Below are positions 34,407-43,226 of a DNA stretch of 45,362 nt, piece by piece (position 1 is the stretch's first letter; each line of letters begins with the position of its first letter). The position numbers and the translations under genes were made by a program. Where the stretch lies: the NCBI GenBank assembly GCA_964621525.1, contig CAZUMS010000032.1, positions 1-45,362 of the forward strand. The letters are read 5' to 3'. This DNA comes from CAZMGV01 sp964621525 [NCBI: uncultured bacterium]. Lineage in GTDB: Bacteria > JAGRBM01. Under the pieces are notes generated by a model that searched no databases, was not told where the DNA came from, and saw nothing but the letters and a program-made list of their open reading frames with translations.

Positions 34407-35321
34407 CTACTTCTTCCGGATCGGCGGGGGTTCGACGGGTTTGGAGCCCTTGGGGATGTCGGGCGAGCCCACGCCGGCGTAGGCCTGGACGCCTTCCACC
34501 TGCAGGAAATGCCGGAGCCAGTTCTCGTCCATGAACTGGAGGTTCTCCAGCACCACGTCCGCGTCCGTCAGCGTTCCGTCGACCTTGTCCATGAGCCGGA
34601 GCGACTTGTCGGCCATCTTGCCGGGGTCGCGCTTTTTGATCTCGCCGAGGATCACCTCCGCCTGCTCCATGACGGGGACGAGCGACGAAGTGAGTTTTTT
34701 GGAATCCTGGAGGAGCGGCATCGCCTCGTTCAGGACCGTGACCATGTCGCGCAGGAACGGCCCCATGTCGCGGAACACGGGCTGGGCCTCTTTCAGGAAC
34801 GGCGGCATCCCCTGCATGGCCGGCGTCGCCGCCGTGAGCATCGGGTCCATGAGCTTGAAGGTGGTCTCCATGCGGGCGAGGGCCGACTCGGTCCGCTCGA
34901 GCACGGGCGGCATTTTTTCATTCAACAGGACGAGAAGCCGCGAGGAGCCGATGATGATCGTCCCGATGTCGCCGTAGGCCTTGGGATCGATGTCCCCCAG
35001 GAACGGGGCCGCGGCGGTGGCGAACGACTCGCCGGCCGAGCGTGCCTCGTCGCTGTGAGGAGGCTTCTTGCGGACGCCCTCGACCAGGTCGGTGAGCCAT
35101 TCGCCCGAATGGATCTCGTCAGAACGGGCGAGGGAAACCGACATGACCATGGCGCCGGTCGCGAGGAATCCGAGAATCAGCGGCCGCGACTCCTTCCGCT
35201 CGATCATGTGCGGAATCCCGAGCAGGACCGTAAGGCCGAACACCACCGCCGAGACGATGAACACCGCCCCCATGAACCGGGGATCGGACCAGGCGGACAG
35301 CGTAGGGTCGGCTAAATTCAC
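34407..35321 (-). CDS. hypothetical membrane protein with long helical C-terminus
   Basis: A 304-aa protein not assigned to a family. Two N-terminal hydrophobic helices (residues about 17-37 and 48-65) are followed by a long, methionine-rich helical region (MLTAATPAMQGMPPFLKEAQ; FRDMGPFLRDMVTVLNEAM), probably an amphipathic coiled stalk. This loosely recalls the C-terminal parts of MCE/MlaD proteins, but no MCE domain is present. The start is GTG at 35321. Its stop directly abuts that of the VWA gene. Confidence 0.75.
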   Translation of the reverse strand: MNLADPTLSAWSDPRFMGAVFIVSAVVFGLTVLLGIPHMIERKESRPLILGFLATGAMVMSVSLARSDEIHSGEWLTDLVEGVRKKPPHSDEARSAGESFATAAAPFLGDIDPKAYGDIGTIIIGSSRLLVLLNEKMPPVLERTESALARMETTFKLMDPMLTAATPAMQGMPPFLKEAQPVFRDMGPFLRDMVTVLNEAMPLLQDSKKLTSSLVPVMEQAEVILGEIKKRDPGKMADKSLRLMDKVDGTLTDADVVLENLQFMDENWLRHFLQVEGVQAYAGVGSPDIPKGSKPVEPPPIRKK

Positions 35322-35428
35322 GTCTGTTTTCCGTTTACCGTACGGGCCGGAAATTGGAAAGCGGGGGGCCGGGTGACTAGCATTCGCCCTGATCCGAATC
35401 CGCTGTGTCCGGGGGGAGAGAAGCGTCC

Positions 35429-36937
35429 GTGAACGTCTGGTCGTCGTTGCTGCTGACCCTTTTCGGCGGGCTCGTCCTGTACGTCGCCATCCGGATCGGC
35501 CTCGCGAGCCTGATGAAGGCCGTCAAGGCCATCAAGGGCGGCGAGCAGGCGGCGAGGCATATCGGCGTGCCGCTGAACCTCGTGGCGACGGCGCTCGCGG
35601 CGCACCTCGCCGTCCAGTGGTTCGCCGGGACATCGGTGGTTTCGGGCGTCGCCAACCAGGTTTCCAAGGACCTGCTGGCCATCGCGCTCCTGCTCCTCTC
35701 GATCCGGATCCTGGGCCTGTTTTTCTTCGAGTACTACCTGCGCAACCTGAAGAGCGTCGTGATTCCGGACAGCGTGCAGGGCGTCGCCCGCGGCGCCGTC
35801 TACGTCGTCACCCTGTTCCTCATGCTCCGTTACTATTACGAACAGGATATCCAGAAGCCGCTGATCGGTGCATCGGTGGGCGCCGTCGTGCTGTTCTTCG
35901 CCTTCAACGACTGGCTCCGGAGCGCCTTCGCGGGCATTTCGCTCACGATGGAGGACACCTACAAGGAAGGCGACCTCGTGCAGGTGGCGGGCTACACGGG
36001 CTACATCGTCGATACGACCTGGCGTACGACCGTCATCCGGCTGCTGTCGGACGACTACGTGACGATCCCCAACGTCCGCATCATCCAGGAACCGATCACG
36101 AACTATGTCCGGCCGGTTCCGTTCCACCGCGTCTCCGTGGAAGTGCCGGTGACCGAGCGGATTCGTCCGAACGAGATCCAGCGGGTCCTGAGGGACTGTG
36201 CGCTCATTACGCCGGGCGTGCTGGGGGACCCCTTCCCCGAGGTGATCCAGGAATCGGTCACGCCGGGCGGCACGGTCTACCGGGTCCTGTTCTGGATCCG
36301 CGACTACGGCCAGATGGCCCAGATCCAGAGCCGGCTCCGCTCGCAGGTATCGTACCGGTTCGCGCGCGAAGGACTTCATCCGCCGTTCGCCGACGCTCAG
36401 CCCATGGGCGAGGCGGAGCTGATGAAAACGCTGCGGGAGGTGCCGCTGTTCCAGCTCCTCAAGCCCGACGGTCTCAAGCTGCTGGCGGGGCTCGCCCGCA
36501 CGGTTTTCTACGGAGAGGGCGAGCGCCTGTTCAAGCAGGGGCAGGCGGGCGATTCGTTCTTCGTCATCCTCACGGGCTCGGTCGATATCAGCATCGACGA
36601 CGGTACGGGCCGGGGCCGCGACGCGGAGACGGTCGTGGCAACGATCCCCGCGGGCGGGTTCTTCGGCGAGCGGTCGCTGCTCACGGGCGAGCCGCGCTCG
36701 GCTCACGCGACAGCCCACGAGGACAGCCGGATGCTCGTGATCGACAAGCCGGCGTTCCAGGAGATTCTCGTGGCCGAACCGGCGGTCATCAGCCGGATCA
36801 GCGAGTTCCTCGCCGAGATCGAGATGCAGAAGCAGGTGCGCGACGCCCGCAAGCTGGAAGAGGCCGAGATCGCGGCCCGCGAGGCGAGCCGCAAGGAGAT
36901 GATGCGCAAGATCCGTGCGTTCTTCGATCTGGGTTAA
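35429..36937 (+). CDS. MscS-family channel fused to a cyclic-nucleotide-binding domain
   Basis: A 502-aa inner-membrane channel. Four to five hydrophobic helices fill the first 170 residues, and the MscS pore/beta domain follows (FAGISLTMEDTYKEGDLVQV...DDYVTIPNVRIIQEPITNYV). A cyclic-nucleotide-binding domain occupies about 345-480, with the phosphate-binding cassette GGFFGERSLLTGEPRSAHA near residue 410. The last 40 residues are a charged helix. This architecture matches bacterial CNG/MscS-like channels gated by cAMP or by osmotic stress. GTG 35429 is preferred because GGGGGAGAG lies 9 bases upstream; an in-frame GTG at 35405 is the alternative. Confidence 0.92.
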   Translation: MNVWSSLLLTLFGGLVLYVAIRIGLASLMKAVKAIKGGEQAARHIGVPLNLVATALAAHLAVQWFAGTSVVSGVANQVSKDLLAIALLLLSIRILGLFFFEYYLRNLKSVVIPDSVQGVARGAVYVVTLFLMLRYYYEQDIQKPLIGASVGAVVLFFAFNDWLRSAFAGISLTMEDTYKEGDLVQVAGYTGYIVDTTWRTTVIRLLSDDYVTIPNVRIIQEPITNYVRPVPFHRVSVEVPVTERIRPNEIQRVLRDCALITPGVLGDPFPEVIQESVTPGGTVYRVLFWIRDYGQMAQIQSRLRSQVSYRFAREGLHPPFADAQPMGEAELMKTLREVPLFQLLKPDGLKLLAGLARTVFYGEGERLFKQGQAGDSFFVILTGSVDISIDDGTGRGRDAETVVATIPAGGFFGERSLLTGEPRSAHATAHEDSRMLVIDKPAFQEILVAEPAVISRISEFLAEIEMQKQVRDARKLEEAEIAAREASRKEMMRKIRAFFDLG

Positions 36938-37022
36938 AAGTTCCTCAGAAATACCGCTCCGGCACAGCCGGGTGCTAGGCTCGCTCCATCACTCACGAAT
37001 CCAACGGATGGAGAAACACCCG

Positions 37023-37709
37023 ATGAAACCGAACCGCAAACATTTACTGACCCTTCTGGCCGTCTGCCTGCTGGCCCCGGCGCCCGCTGCGTTCGCCAAG
37101 AAGGACAAAAAACCGGAACACCATGCCCAGGCGAAAGCCGCGGAGGCGAAGGCCGAAGCCGGCAAGGACGGCGAAGGCAAGGGCGAATGCCCGAGGAAAG
37201 ACAAGGACTGCGGCAAGAAGGACGGCGATTCCTGCTGCGGGATGCACGGCGGCATGGGCAAGACGGCCGCCATCATCCGTCATCAGGTGAAGGACTACGA
37301 AGCCTGGCGCAAGGAGTTCGATGCGGCCGACGAGGTCCGCGAAAAGGGCGGCGTGCTCGGCTACCGCGTGCTCCAGAACCCTTCGGATCCGAAGGATGTC
37401 ACCGTGATCGGCCGTTTCGCGGACGAAGAGGCGGCGAAGAAATTCACCTCCAGCCCCGATCTGAAAGCCGCCATGGAAAAATCCGGCGTCACCGGTGAGC
37501 CGCAGGTCACGATCCTGAACGACGTCACCGGCGGGAAGACGTGCGACCGCGAGGACGGCAAGTGCGGGAAGTGCGGCAGGAAGGAATGCGATGGCAAGGA
37601 ATGCCCCCGCAAGGACGGCGAAAAGAAGGAATGCCACGGCAAGAAGGGCGATTCCGACGAACTGAAGGACGCCGCAAAAGAGCTGAAGGACGGCAAAAAG
37701 AAGGACTGA
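37023..37709 (+). CDS. secreted Cys/Lys-rich protein with ABM-like domain
   Basis: A 228-aa exported protein; the signal peptide ends at AAFA (residue 25). A charged segment and a CCGMHGGM motif precede an antibiotic-biosynthesis-monooxygenase-like (dimeric alpha/beta-barrel) domain at about 80-165 (IIRHQVKDYEAWRKEFDAADEV, VIGRFADEEAAKKF). The C-terminal 60 residues are Cys/Lys/Asp-rich with a CGKCGRKECDGKEC run, suggesting metal binding. ABM-fold proteins often act in small-molecule chemistry or as stress proteins. The role here is unknown. The ATG at 37023 has GGAG nine bases upstream. Confidence 0.85.
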   Translation: MKPNRKHLLTLLAVCLLAPAPAAFAKKDKKPEHHAQAKAAEAKAEAGKDGEGKGECPRKDKDCGKKDGDSCCGMHGGMGKTAAIIRHQVKDYEAWRKEFDAADEVREKGGVLGYRVLQNPSDPKDVTVIGRFADEEAAKKFTSSPDLKAAMEKSGVTGEPQVTILNDVTGGKTCDREDGKCGKCGRKECDGKECPRKDGEKKECHGKKGDSDELKDAAKELKDGKKKD

Positions 37710-37733
37710 CCGCCGGTCTCCGGCGCTGAACGG

Positions 37734-37766
37734 AAAACCCCCGGCCCGGAAAGGCCGGGGGTTTTT
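37734..37766 (+). terminator. strong intrinsic terminator
   Basis: A perfect stem AAAACCCCCGGCC / GGCCGGGGGTTTT with loop CGGAAA and a T run (37762-37766), 24 bp after the stop of the cysteine-rich protein gene. Confidence 0.93.
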
Positions 37767-38037
37767 GCTTGAGGCCGCCCCCCCCCTGACAGTCTTCTCG
37801 CAGCCGCCAAATCCGTTTGTACGCAGAATGAAAGGGTTGCGTACAAAGTATCCTCCCGGGTGCGCCGGATGCCGTCTTTTTAAGCAATAACAGACGGCTG
37901 TGGATATTCCGGGCTGCTCCTGCTGCCGGATTTCGGGACTGATCGTGTGGTTCTGATGGTTCTTCGGAGGATTCCCCGGGTTTTCCCCGTTTCTTGCTAC
38001 TTGCTGGAAGGCGTGAGCCGAGCGGGGGTGTCTGCCA
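37767..38037. other. 271-bp promoter region of the ATP-grasp cluster
   Basis: No gene is seen. It contains a nine-C run (37778-37786), a perfect 9-bp inverted repeat at 37816-37847 and a near-match to a DnaA box at about 37900. It must drive the 38038-41340 operon. Confidence 0.6.
37816..37847. promoter_or_regulatory. inverted repeat, candidate operator
   Basis: TTTGTACGC and its exact complement GCGTACAAA are separated by 14 bases, about 190 bp upstream of the ATP-grasp gene. The 23-base centre spacing suits a dimeric regulator contacting two successive major grooves. The AT-containing arms stand out in GC-rich DNA. No regulator gene is adjacent. Confidence 0.55.
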
Positions 38038-39501
38038 ATGGGTGCCGAGCGCGCACGGCCGGAACCGGTGATGACGGACCGATACGAAATCGGACCGTTC
38101 TTCGACGAGATGTTCGAGGCGCCCGGCCGGCCGAGGCCCCATTACAAGGCGCTGCTGGCGCAGCTCGCCGCCCTGGATCCGGATGCCCTGAACGAACTGC
38201 GGCGCACGGCCGACCTGTCGTTCCTGCACCAGGGCATTACCTTCACCGTCTACAGCCAGGAAGAAGGCATCGAACGGATTTTCCCGTTCGACCTGATCCC
38301 CAGAATCATCCCCCGCGCCGAATGGGACACGATCGAGCGGGGGCTGGCGCAGCGGATTTTTGCGCTGAATGCGTTCCTGAACGACATCTATCACGACCAG
38401 CGGATCATCCGGGAGAAGAAAATCCCGGCCGAACTCGTCTTCGGAGCCCTGCACTTCCGGCGGGAGATGATCGGGGTCCGGGTCCCGAACGGCGTTTACT
38501 GCCACATCACCGGGACCGACATCATCCGGGACCGCGACGGCGGGTACTATGTTCTCGAGGACAATCTCCGGTCTCCGTCCGGCGTGAGCTACATGCTCGA
38601 GAACCGGAACGCGACCAAGCACACGTTCCCGAAGCTGTTCGAGCGGTACGGCGTGCTCCCGATCCAGCACTATCCCCAGGAACTTCTGAACGCACTCAGG
38701 TCCGTGGCGCCGTTCGGGATCCCCGAACCCAACGTCGTGCTCCTCACGCCCGGCATCTACAATTCCGCCTACTTCGAGCATTCCTTCCTCGCCCGGCAGA
38801 TGGGTATCGAGATCGTCGAGGGCAGCGACCTCGTTGTCCACAACAACCGCGTCTACATGCGGACGACCCACGGCCTCAAGCAGGTGGACGTCATCTACCG
38901 GCGCATCGACGACGACTTCCTCGATCCCGTCGCCTTCCGGAGGGACTCGACGCTGGGCGTTCCCGGCATCCTGAACGCCTACCGCGCCGGCAATGTGACC
39001 CTCGCCAACGCCATCGGCACGGGGGTCGCCGACGACAAGGCGGTCTACGCCTATGTGCCCGACATGATCCGGTTTTATCTCTCCGAAGAGCCAATCCTGA
39101 AGAACGTGCCGACCTATCTCGCCAGCCGGGACAGCGACCTCCGGTACATGCTCGAAAACACCGCCGAACTGGTCATCAAGTCGGTGAACGAGAGCGGCGG
39201 CTACGGAATGCTCATCGGGCCGTCGGCCACGAAGGCGGAGATCGAGAAGTTCCGTGATCAGATCCGTGCCCGGCCGCGAAACTTCATCGGCCAGCCGGTG
39301 GTCTCGCTCTCCCGGCACCCGACCTGCTGCGACGGCGAGCTCCGCGGATGCCATGTCGACCTGCGTCCCTATGTCCTTTACGGCTCGAAGGTATCGATCG
39401 TTCCGGGCGGGCTGACCCGTGTGGCGCTCCGGAAGGGTTCGCTGGTCGTCAATTCCTCGCAGGGCGGCGGCAGCAAGGATACCTGGGTACTCAAGAGGTG
39501 A
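38038..39501 (+). CDS. circularly permuted ATP-grasp protein
   Basis: An amidoligase-type enzyme of the circularly permuted ATP-grasp family (DUF404/407), 487 aa. Typical blocks are YDEMF-like [16 protein letters not shown] at the N-terminus, [38 protein letters not shown] and [14 protein letters not shown]. Such enzymes couple ATP to peptide-bond formation or to tagging of a peptide. It opens a three-gene operon with an alpha-E protein (7-bp gap) and a transglutaminase. The ATG at 38038 is drawn; ATG 38071 (MTDRYEIGP) is an alternative. The product is not known for this family group. Confidence 0.93.
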   Translation: MGAERARPEPVMTDRYEIGPFFDEMFEAPGRPRPHYKALLAQLAALDPDALNELRRTADLSFLHQGITFTVYSQEEGIERIFPFDLIPRIIPRAEWDTIERGLAQRIFALNAFLNDIYHDQRIIREKKIPAELVFGALHFRREMIGVRVPNGVYCHITGTDIIRDRDGGYYVLEDNLRSPSGVSYMLENRNATKHTFPKLFERYGVLPIQHYPQELLNALRSVAPFGIPEPNVVLLTPGIYNSAYFEHSFLARQMGIEIVEGSDLVVHNNRVYMRTTHGLKQVDVIYRRIDDDFLDPVAFRRDSTLGVPGILNAYRAGNVTLANAIGTGVADDKAVYAYVPDMIRFYLSEEPILKNVPTYLASRDSDLRYMLENTAELVIKSVNESGGYGMLIGPSATKAEIEKFRDQIRARPRNFIGQPVVSLSRHPTCCDGELRGCHVDLRPYVLYGSKVSIVPGGLTRVALRKGSLVVNSSQGGGSKDTWVLKR

Positions 39502-39507
39502 ACGCCC

Positions 39508-40503
39508 ATGCTTTCCCGCGTCGCTGAATCGCTGTTCTGGATGTCGCGCTACATCGAGCGTGCCGAGGACCTTACGCGGCTGCTGGCCGTGAACTTCCAT
39601 GCGGCGCTGGACGCCGGAGATCCCGAAGCGCCTGCCACCTGGCAGCCGCTCGTCTCCTATTGCGCGAGTACCAGCGTTTTCAGGACCCACTACGGCGAGT
39701 TCAACGGCCCGGCGGTCAGCGAGTACATCCTCTGGAGTCCCCGTAACGTGAATTCGGTGTACGTCTGTGTCACCCGGGCGCGCGAGAACGCCCGCAGCGT
39801 GCGCGAGAAGATCAGCAGCGAACTGTGGGGCGCAATCAACCGGCTCTATTTCCTGATGAAGGACTACGACCGTGCGGCCTCCGTGAGGGCGCCGCAGGAA
39901 CTCTATCTCAAGGTCTCCTCCGGCTCGCACCTCATCCAGGGGATCTCGAACGCGACGCTGACCCACGGAGAACCGTACGAGTTCGTCCAGCTCGGCAAGT
40001 TCATCGAGCGGGCCGAATGGACGATCAGGAACCTCGACCTGAACGGGCCCGGCCTCTCGCAGGGGCGGGGGCTTTCCTCCGAAGACACGATTCAGCTCAC
40101 GTCCGTGCTGACGAGCAGCAACGCCTTCGAGCCGTTCCGCCAGTCAGGCTATCCGCTCCAGAACTGGCGGGTCGTCGAGTTCCTGATGCTGAACCGGATA
40201 TTCCCGAGGTCGGTCGCCTACTCGGTGGACCGCTGTCACCGGGCGGTGAAGGCGATCTCGGAATGGGGATACGGCATCCCGCAGGCGGAGAACGCGCCGG
40301 GCCGGATATTCGGGCGGCTGAACGCGGAACTCCAGTATCTCGAGATTGACGACATCATGGGCAAGGCGTTCAGCCGGTATCTCCAGCGGCAGCTGGAGGA
40401 AATCAATGTCGCCGGCGAGGAAATCAGCCGGACCTACTTCAACACCCAGGCGACGGTCCCCGCCGCCCGGCTCATCCAGGTCCACGACAACCAGCAGCAG
40501 TAG
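39508..40503 (+). CDS. alpha-E domain protein (DUF403)
   Basis: A 331-aa all-helical protein, opening with MLSRVAESLFWMSRYIERAEDLTRLL, the family signature. Catalytic motifs are lacking; alpha-E proteins always occur beside the permuted ATP-grasp and transglutaminase and are thought to be structural or substrate-binding partners. The ATG at 39508 has a GAGG ribosome site. It ends 36 bp before the transglutaminase gene. Confidence 0.93.
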   Translation: MLSRVAESLFWMSRYIERAEDLTRLLAVNFHAALDAGDPEAPATWQPLVSYCASTSVFRTHYGEFNGPAVSEYILWSPRNVNSVYVCVTRARENARSVREKISSELWGAINRLYFLMKDYDRAASVRAPQELYLKVSSGSHLIQGISNATLTHGEPYEFVQLGKFIERAEWTIRNLDLNGPGLSQGRGLSSEDTIQLTSVLTSSNAFEPFRQSGYPLQNWRVVEFLMLNRIFPRSVAYSVDRCHRAVKAISEWGYGIPQAENAPGRIFGRLNAELQYLEIDDIMGKAFSRYLQRQLEEINVAGEEISRTYFNTQATVPAARLIQVHDNQQQ

Positions 40504-40539
40504 CGCCGCACCGGCAAGACAAGAGAGGTCTCTTTGGAC

Positions 40540-41340
40540 ATGCGCCTCAGGGTTCAGCACAAGACGATGTTCGCCTACGACCAGCTCGTGAACGAGGCCT
40601 ACGCGGAGCTCAGGCTGAAACCGTCCAGCACCGGCGGCCAGCACTGCGTCAGTTTCAGCCTGCTGGCGTCCCCGAAGAGCGAGATGACGGACTACCTCGA
40701 CCGGTTCGGCAACACGGTGCAGTTCTTCAACATCCTCCCGGCCCATCACCAGCTGACCGTGACGGCTGAAAGCGAGGTGTACACCGCCGGCAGCTACGTC
40801 GAGCAGGGGGTGGATCTCTCGCCGCTGGACGAGTTCGACTACCTCCAGCCCACTGCCTATACGCCCGTGACCGATGCCGTCATGGAGTTTGCCCGCTCGC
40901 ATCTGGGTTCCACGCCCGGGAGTACGGCGGACAACCTGTCGGCGGCCCTCCAGAAGAACTTCCGGTACGAGATCGGGGCGACGACCGTGGAGACGACGGC
41001 CGACCAGGTGCTCCGGCTCGGCCGCGGCGTCTGCCAGGATTTCGCGCATCTTTTCATCGCCTCGTGCCGGGCGCTCGGGTACCCGAGCCGCTACGTGAGC
41101 GGTTACCTGTACGATCCGGACCGCAGGGAGGTGGGCGAGGCCTCCCATGCCTGGGCCGATGTGTTCATCGAGGGGATGGGGTGGATATCGGTCGACCCGA
41201 CACACGACCGCCGGCAGGATGCCAGTTATGTACGCGTGGGGGTGGGCAGGGACTATTCAGACATTCCGCCGACGCGGGGCATCTACAAGGGGGCGGCCAA
41301 AGAGCATCTGAAGGTGGAAGTCCATGTGCAGGCGATCTGA
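40540..41340 (+). CDS. transglutaminase-like cysteine peptidase
   Basis: A 266-aa protein of the transglutaminase superfamily. The N-terminal beta domain (MRLRVQHKTMFAYDQLVNEA) precedes the papain-like core. The catalytic triad is C165 (RGVCQDFAHLF), H203 (ASHAWADVF) and D219 (SVDPTHD). It probably hydrolyses or transfers on peptide amides, with the ATP-grasp enzyme joining them. No proteasome-like Anbu gene, which some related clusters have, is present. ATG 40540 is preferred; a TTG at 40534 is closer to the AGAGAGG site. Confidence 0.93.
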   Translation: MRLRVQHKTMFAYDQLVNEAYAELRLKPSSTGGQHCVSFSLLASPKSEMTDYLDRFGNTVQFFNILPAHHQLTVTAESEVYTAGSYVEQGVDLSPLDEFDYLQPTAYTPVTDAVMEFARSHLGSTPGSTADNLSAALQKNFRYEIGATTVETTADQVLRLGRGVCQDFAHLFIASCRALGYPSRYVSGYLYDPDRREVGEASHAWADVFIEGMGWISVDPTHDRRQDASYVRVGVGRDYSDIPPTRGIYKGAAKEHLKVEVHVQAI

Positions 41341-41428
41341 GGCCCCCCCCCTCGACTTCTCCGGAATCATCCTTATATTGAGGGGAGTGACGATCCGCTT
41401 CCCAGTGGATCCCTATCCTTCCCTTGAC

Positions 41429-41793
41429 GGGGGCGAATTGGGTTCGACGGGGGTCGGCTGAGTCAGGAGTTGCGTGCCGCGGAGCCTTCGGCCGCGTTAA
41501 AAAGAGGCAACACTGTAATCGACGCTGATTACGACATGGCTCTCGCGGCCTAAATAAACCGCGAGTTCTGCAGGGAAGGCCCGTCCGAAGCCCGCCCTGC
41601 GGTGACATGAATACGGACTAGCCCGCGGGGGGCACCTCGGCCCCCAAAGGTTAAAAGCAACCGGGGCATGGCGCAGGGTGGGCGGGTGACCGGCCAACAC
41701 CAGGCGCCGAGACTTAAAACCGGTCAAGACGCACGTGGTAACACCTGACAACAGGACTCTCGGACCCGGGTTCAATTCCCGGCGCCTCCACCA
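41429..41793 (+). ncRNA. ssrA: transfer-messenger RNA (tmRNA)
   Basis: A one-piece tmRNA of 365 nt that rescues stalled ribosomes. The 5' end GGGGGCG(A) pairs with CGCCTCC before ACCA at the 3' end (one G-U), forming the acceptor stem. The T-arm is CCGGG-TTCAATT-CCCGG and the 5' segment has the typical GGGTTCGACGGGGG. The tag reading frame is 41506-41553, resuming at GGC and ending TAA: GNTVIDADYDMALAA, with the usual ALAA degradation end. A -10-like TATCCT lies at 41414. The 3' end directly abuts an integrase gene, making it the attachment site of a genomic island. Confidence 0.95.
41506..41553 (+). other. tmRNA proteolysis tag reading frame
   Basis: Encodes GNTVIDADYDMALAA then TAA. The frame is fixed by the C-terminal ALAA and the stop; the resume codon GGC is inferred by analogy with the position of GCA in E. 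coli tmRNA. Confidence 0.8.
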
Positions 41794-41794
41794 G

Positions 41795-42949
41795 TTAACT
41801 ATCTGTATTTATTGTATTTTCTGGCACTGATTCCTGAACCGACGGACTCTGTGCCCCTATTGTGCCCCTGGAATCGAGAACCATCACGGCATCCCGCCGC
41901 ACATCCGGGCTCAGATGTGCGTACCTCATCGTCATGTGAATGTCGGCGTGTCCCAGCAGTTCCTGCACCGCTTTCAGCGGCACGCTCCGCATCGCAAGCT
42001 GCGACGCAAACGTGTGCCGTAAAACGTGCCAGCCGACTTCCCGCAGACCTGCTCTCTTGCAGGCCCGCCAGAGTGGCCACTTGAACTGCTCCTTCGTCAG
42101 CATCGAACCGTCGGAATTGCAGAACACAAGTTCTCCCCGAAGGTGCCGGTGCTCTTTCAGCGCCCGCTTCGCCTCTTCGCTCAGCGGGATCTCACGCGAC
42201 TTGCCGCTTTTGGGCGTGGTGATCTCGTCCTTCCACGCCGAACGCCTCACGAACAGTTTGCCGGCGACCAGATCCACGTCCTGCCACCGGAGTGTCCTGA
42301 GTTCCCCGATTCGGAGTCCAGTCCGCAGCGCTACCACGATCATCGCCCGGTAATCCGCATCCGCAGCGGCAATCAGCCGTTCGGATTCGTCGAAACCGAG
42401 AAAATCGAATTCAGGTAATGGCGCCTTCAGGAAGGTCACTTCCGGTATCTTCTCTACGACTTCCCACCTCTTCGCGATGCGAAAAAGCCGGGCCAGCACT
42501 GCAAGGTGGTTGTTCACCGATTTCGGTGAAAGACCGCTTTTCAGTTTGGCCGCCGCATAGGCCTCGATATCACGGGTCGCGATCGAGTCCAGTCGGCGGT
42601 CGCCGAAGTAGGGATTCAGATGTACTCTCAGCATCACTTTCTTGTTGTGGATCTCGCTCGGCTTGTTATGGCTCGTCGCGTAGTTATCCACGAACTCCTG
42701 TCCGAAGGTCCTGAAGGTCGGAACCTGTTTCTCTGGTTGTGTCTCCTTTCGCTCAGTGGTTTGACCGTTAAGAAGCTTTTGCCGGACTTCCCGCTCGTAA
42801 TGTTCCGCTCCCCGGCGGGTATTTACGGGCGAAACCTTCCGGAACCGCTCCACTCGGCCGTCCGGATGCTGGAACTTGATGTCCACCATCCATTTTTCCT
42901 GGACCTCCCCCTCCTTGGGGCTGCGGTCCTGCCTGCGTCTTACACTCAT
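41795..42949 (-). CDS. int: tyrosine site-specific integrase
   Basis: Catalyses excision/integration of the island at ssrA (384 aa). The N-terminal half has an arm-DNA/SAM-like domain (TFGQEFVDNYATSH...). The catalytic residues are R213 (TGLRIGELR), H308 and R311 (WHVLRHTF), H334 (LLGHAD) and nucleophile Y343 (TMRYAHLSP). The start is at MSVRRRQDRS (42949) with GAGG upstream and overlaps the excisionase gene by four bases. The stop lies just after the tmRNA. All catalytic positions are intact. Confidence 0.95.
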   Translation of the reverse strand: MSVRRRQDRSPKEGEVQEKWMVDIKFQHPDGRVERFRKVSPVNTRRGAEHYEREVRQKLLNGQTTERKETQPEKQVPTFRTFGQEFVDNYATSHNKPSEIHNKKVMLRVHLNPYFGDRRLDSIATRDIEAYAAAKLKSGLSPKSVNNHLAVLARLFRIAKRWEVVEKIPEVTFLKAPLPEFDFLGFDESERLIAAADADYRAMIVVALRTGLRIGELRTLRWQDVDLVAGKLFVRRSAWKDEITTPKSGKSREIPLSEEAKRALKEHRHLRGELVFCNSDGSMLTKEQFKWPLWRACKRAGLREVGWHVLRHTFASQLAMRSVPLKAVQELLGHADIHMTMRYAHLSPDVRRDAVMVLDSRGTIGAQSPSVQESVPENTINTDS

Positions 42950-43197
42950 CGAGGTTTCCTCGTTGAGCTCGAAGCGCGGTCCTGGCCAACAAACCACGCT
43001 AGCACGGTTTCGCGGTGGATGCGTATGCATCGGCCAAGCTTGCGGACACCGGGGATCTCGCGCGACGCGCAAAGCCGGTAGGCGGTGTCGCGGTTGATCC
43101 GCAGGAACGCGGCCAGTTCATCGACGGTGAGAAAAACCGGCAGTTCGCCGGAAGTAACGGACGGCTGGGCGATGGTGACGGGATCGTTCTGGTCCAT
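42946..43197 (-). CDS. xis: excisionase-like helix-turn-helix protein
   Basis: An 83-aa MerR-like/HTH_17 DNA-binding protein. The HTH is FLTVDELAAFLRINRDTAYRLC followed by the wing with RKLGRCIRIHRETVLAWF. It is coupled to the integrase by an ATGA overlap, as usual for recombination directionality factors. The symbol is used by context; activity as excisionase is inferred. Confidence 0.87.
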   Translation of the reverse strand: MDQNDPVTIAQPSVTSGELPVFLTVDELAAFLRINRDTAYRLCASREIPGVRKLGRCIRIHRETVLAWFVGQDRASSSTRKPR

Positions 43198-43226
43198 GAG
43201 ATGAACCCTCGTGAAAAGGCAGCCGC

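Noticed and set aside
37900-37908. Third DnaA-box-like site
   Set aside because: One mismatch to the consensus and no clustering with the others; no origin architecture anywhere in the window.
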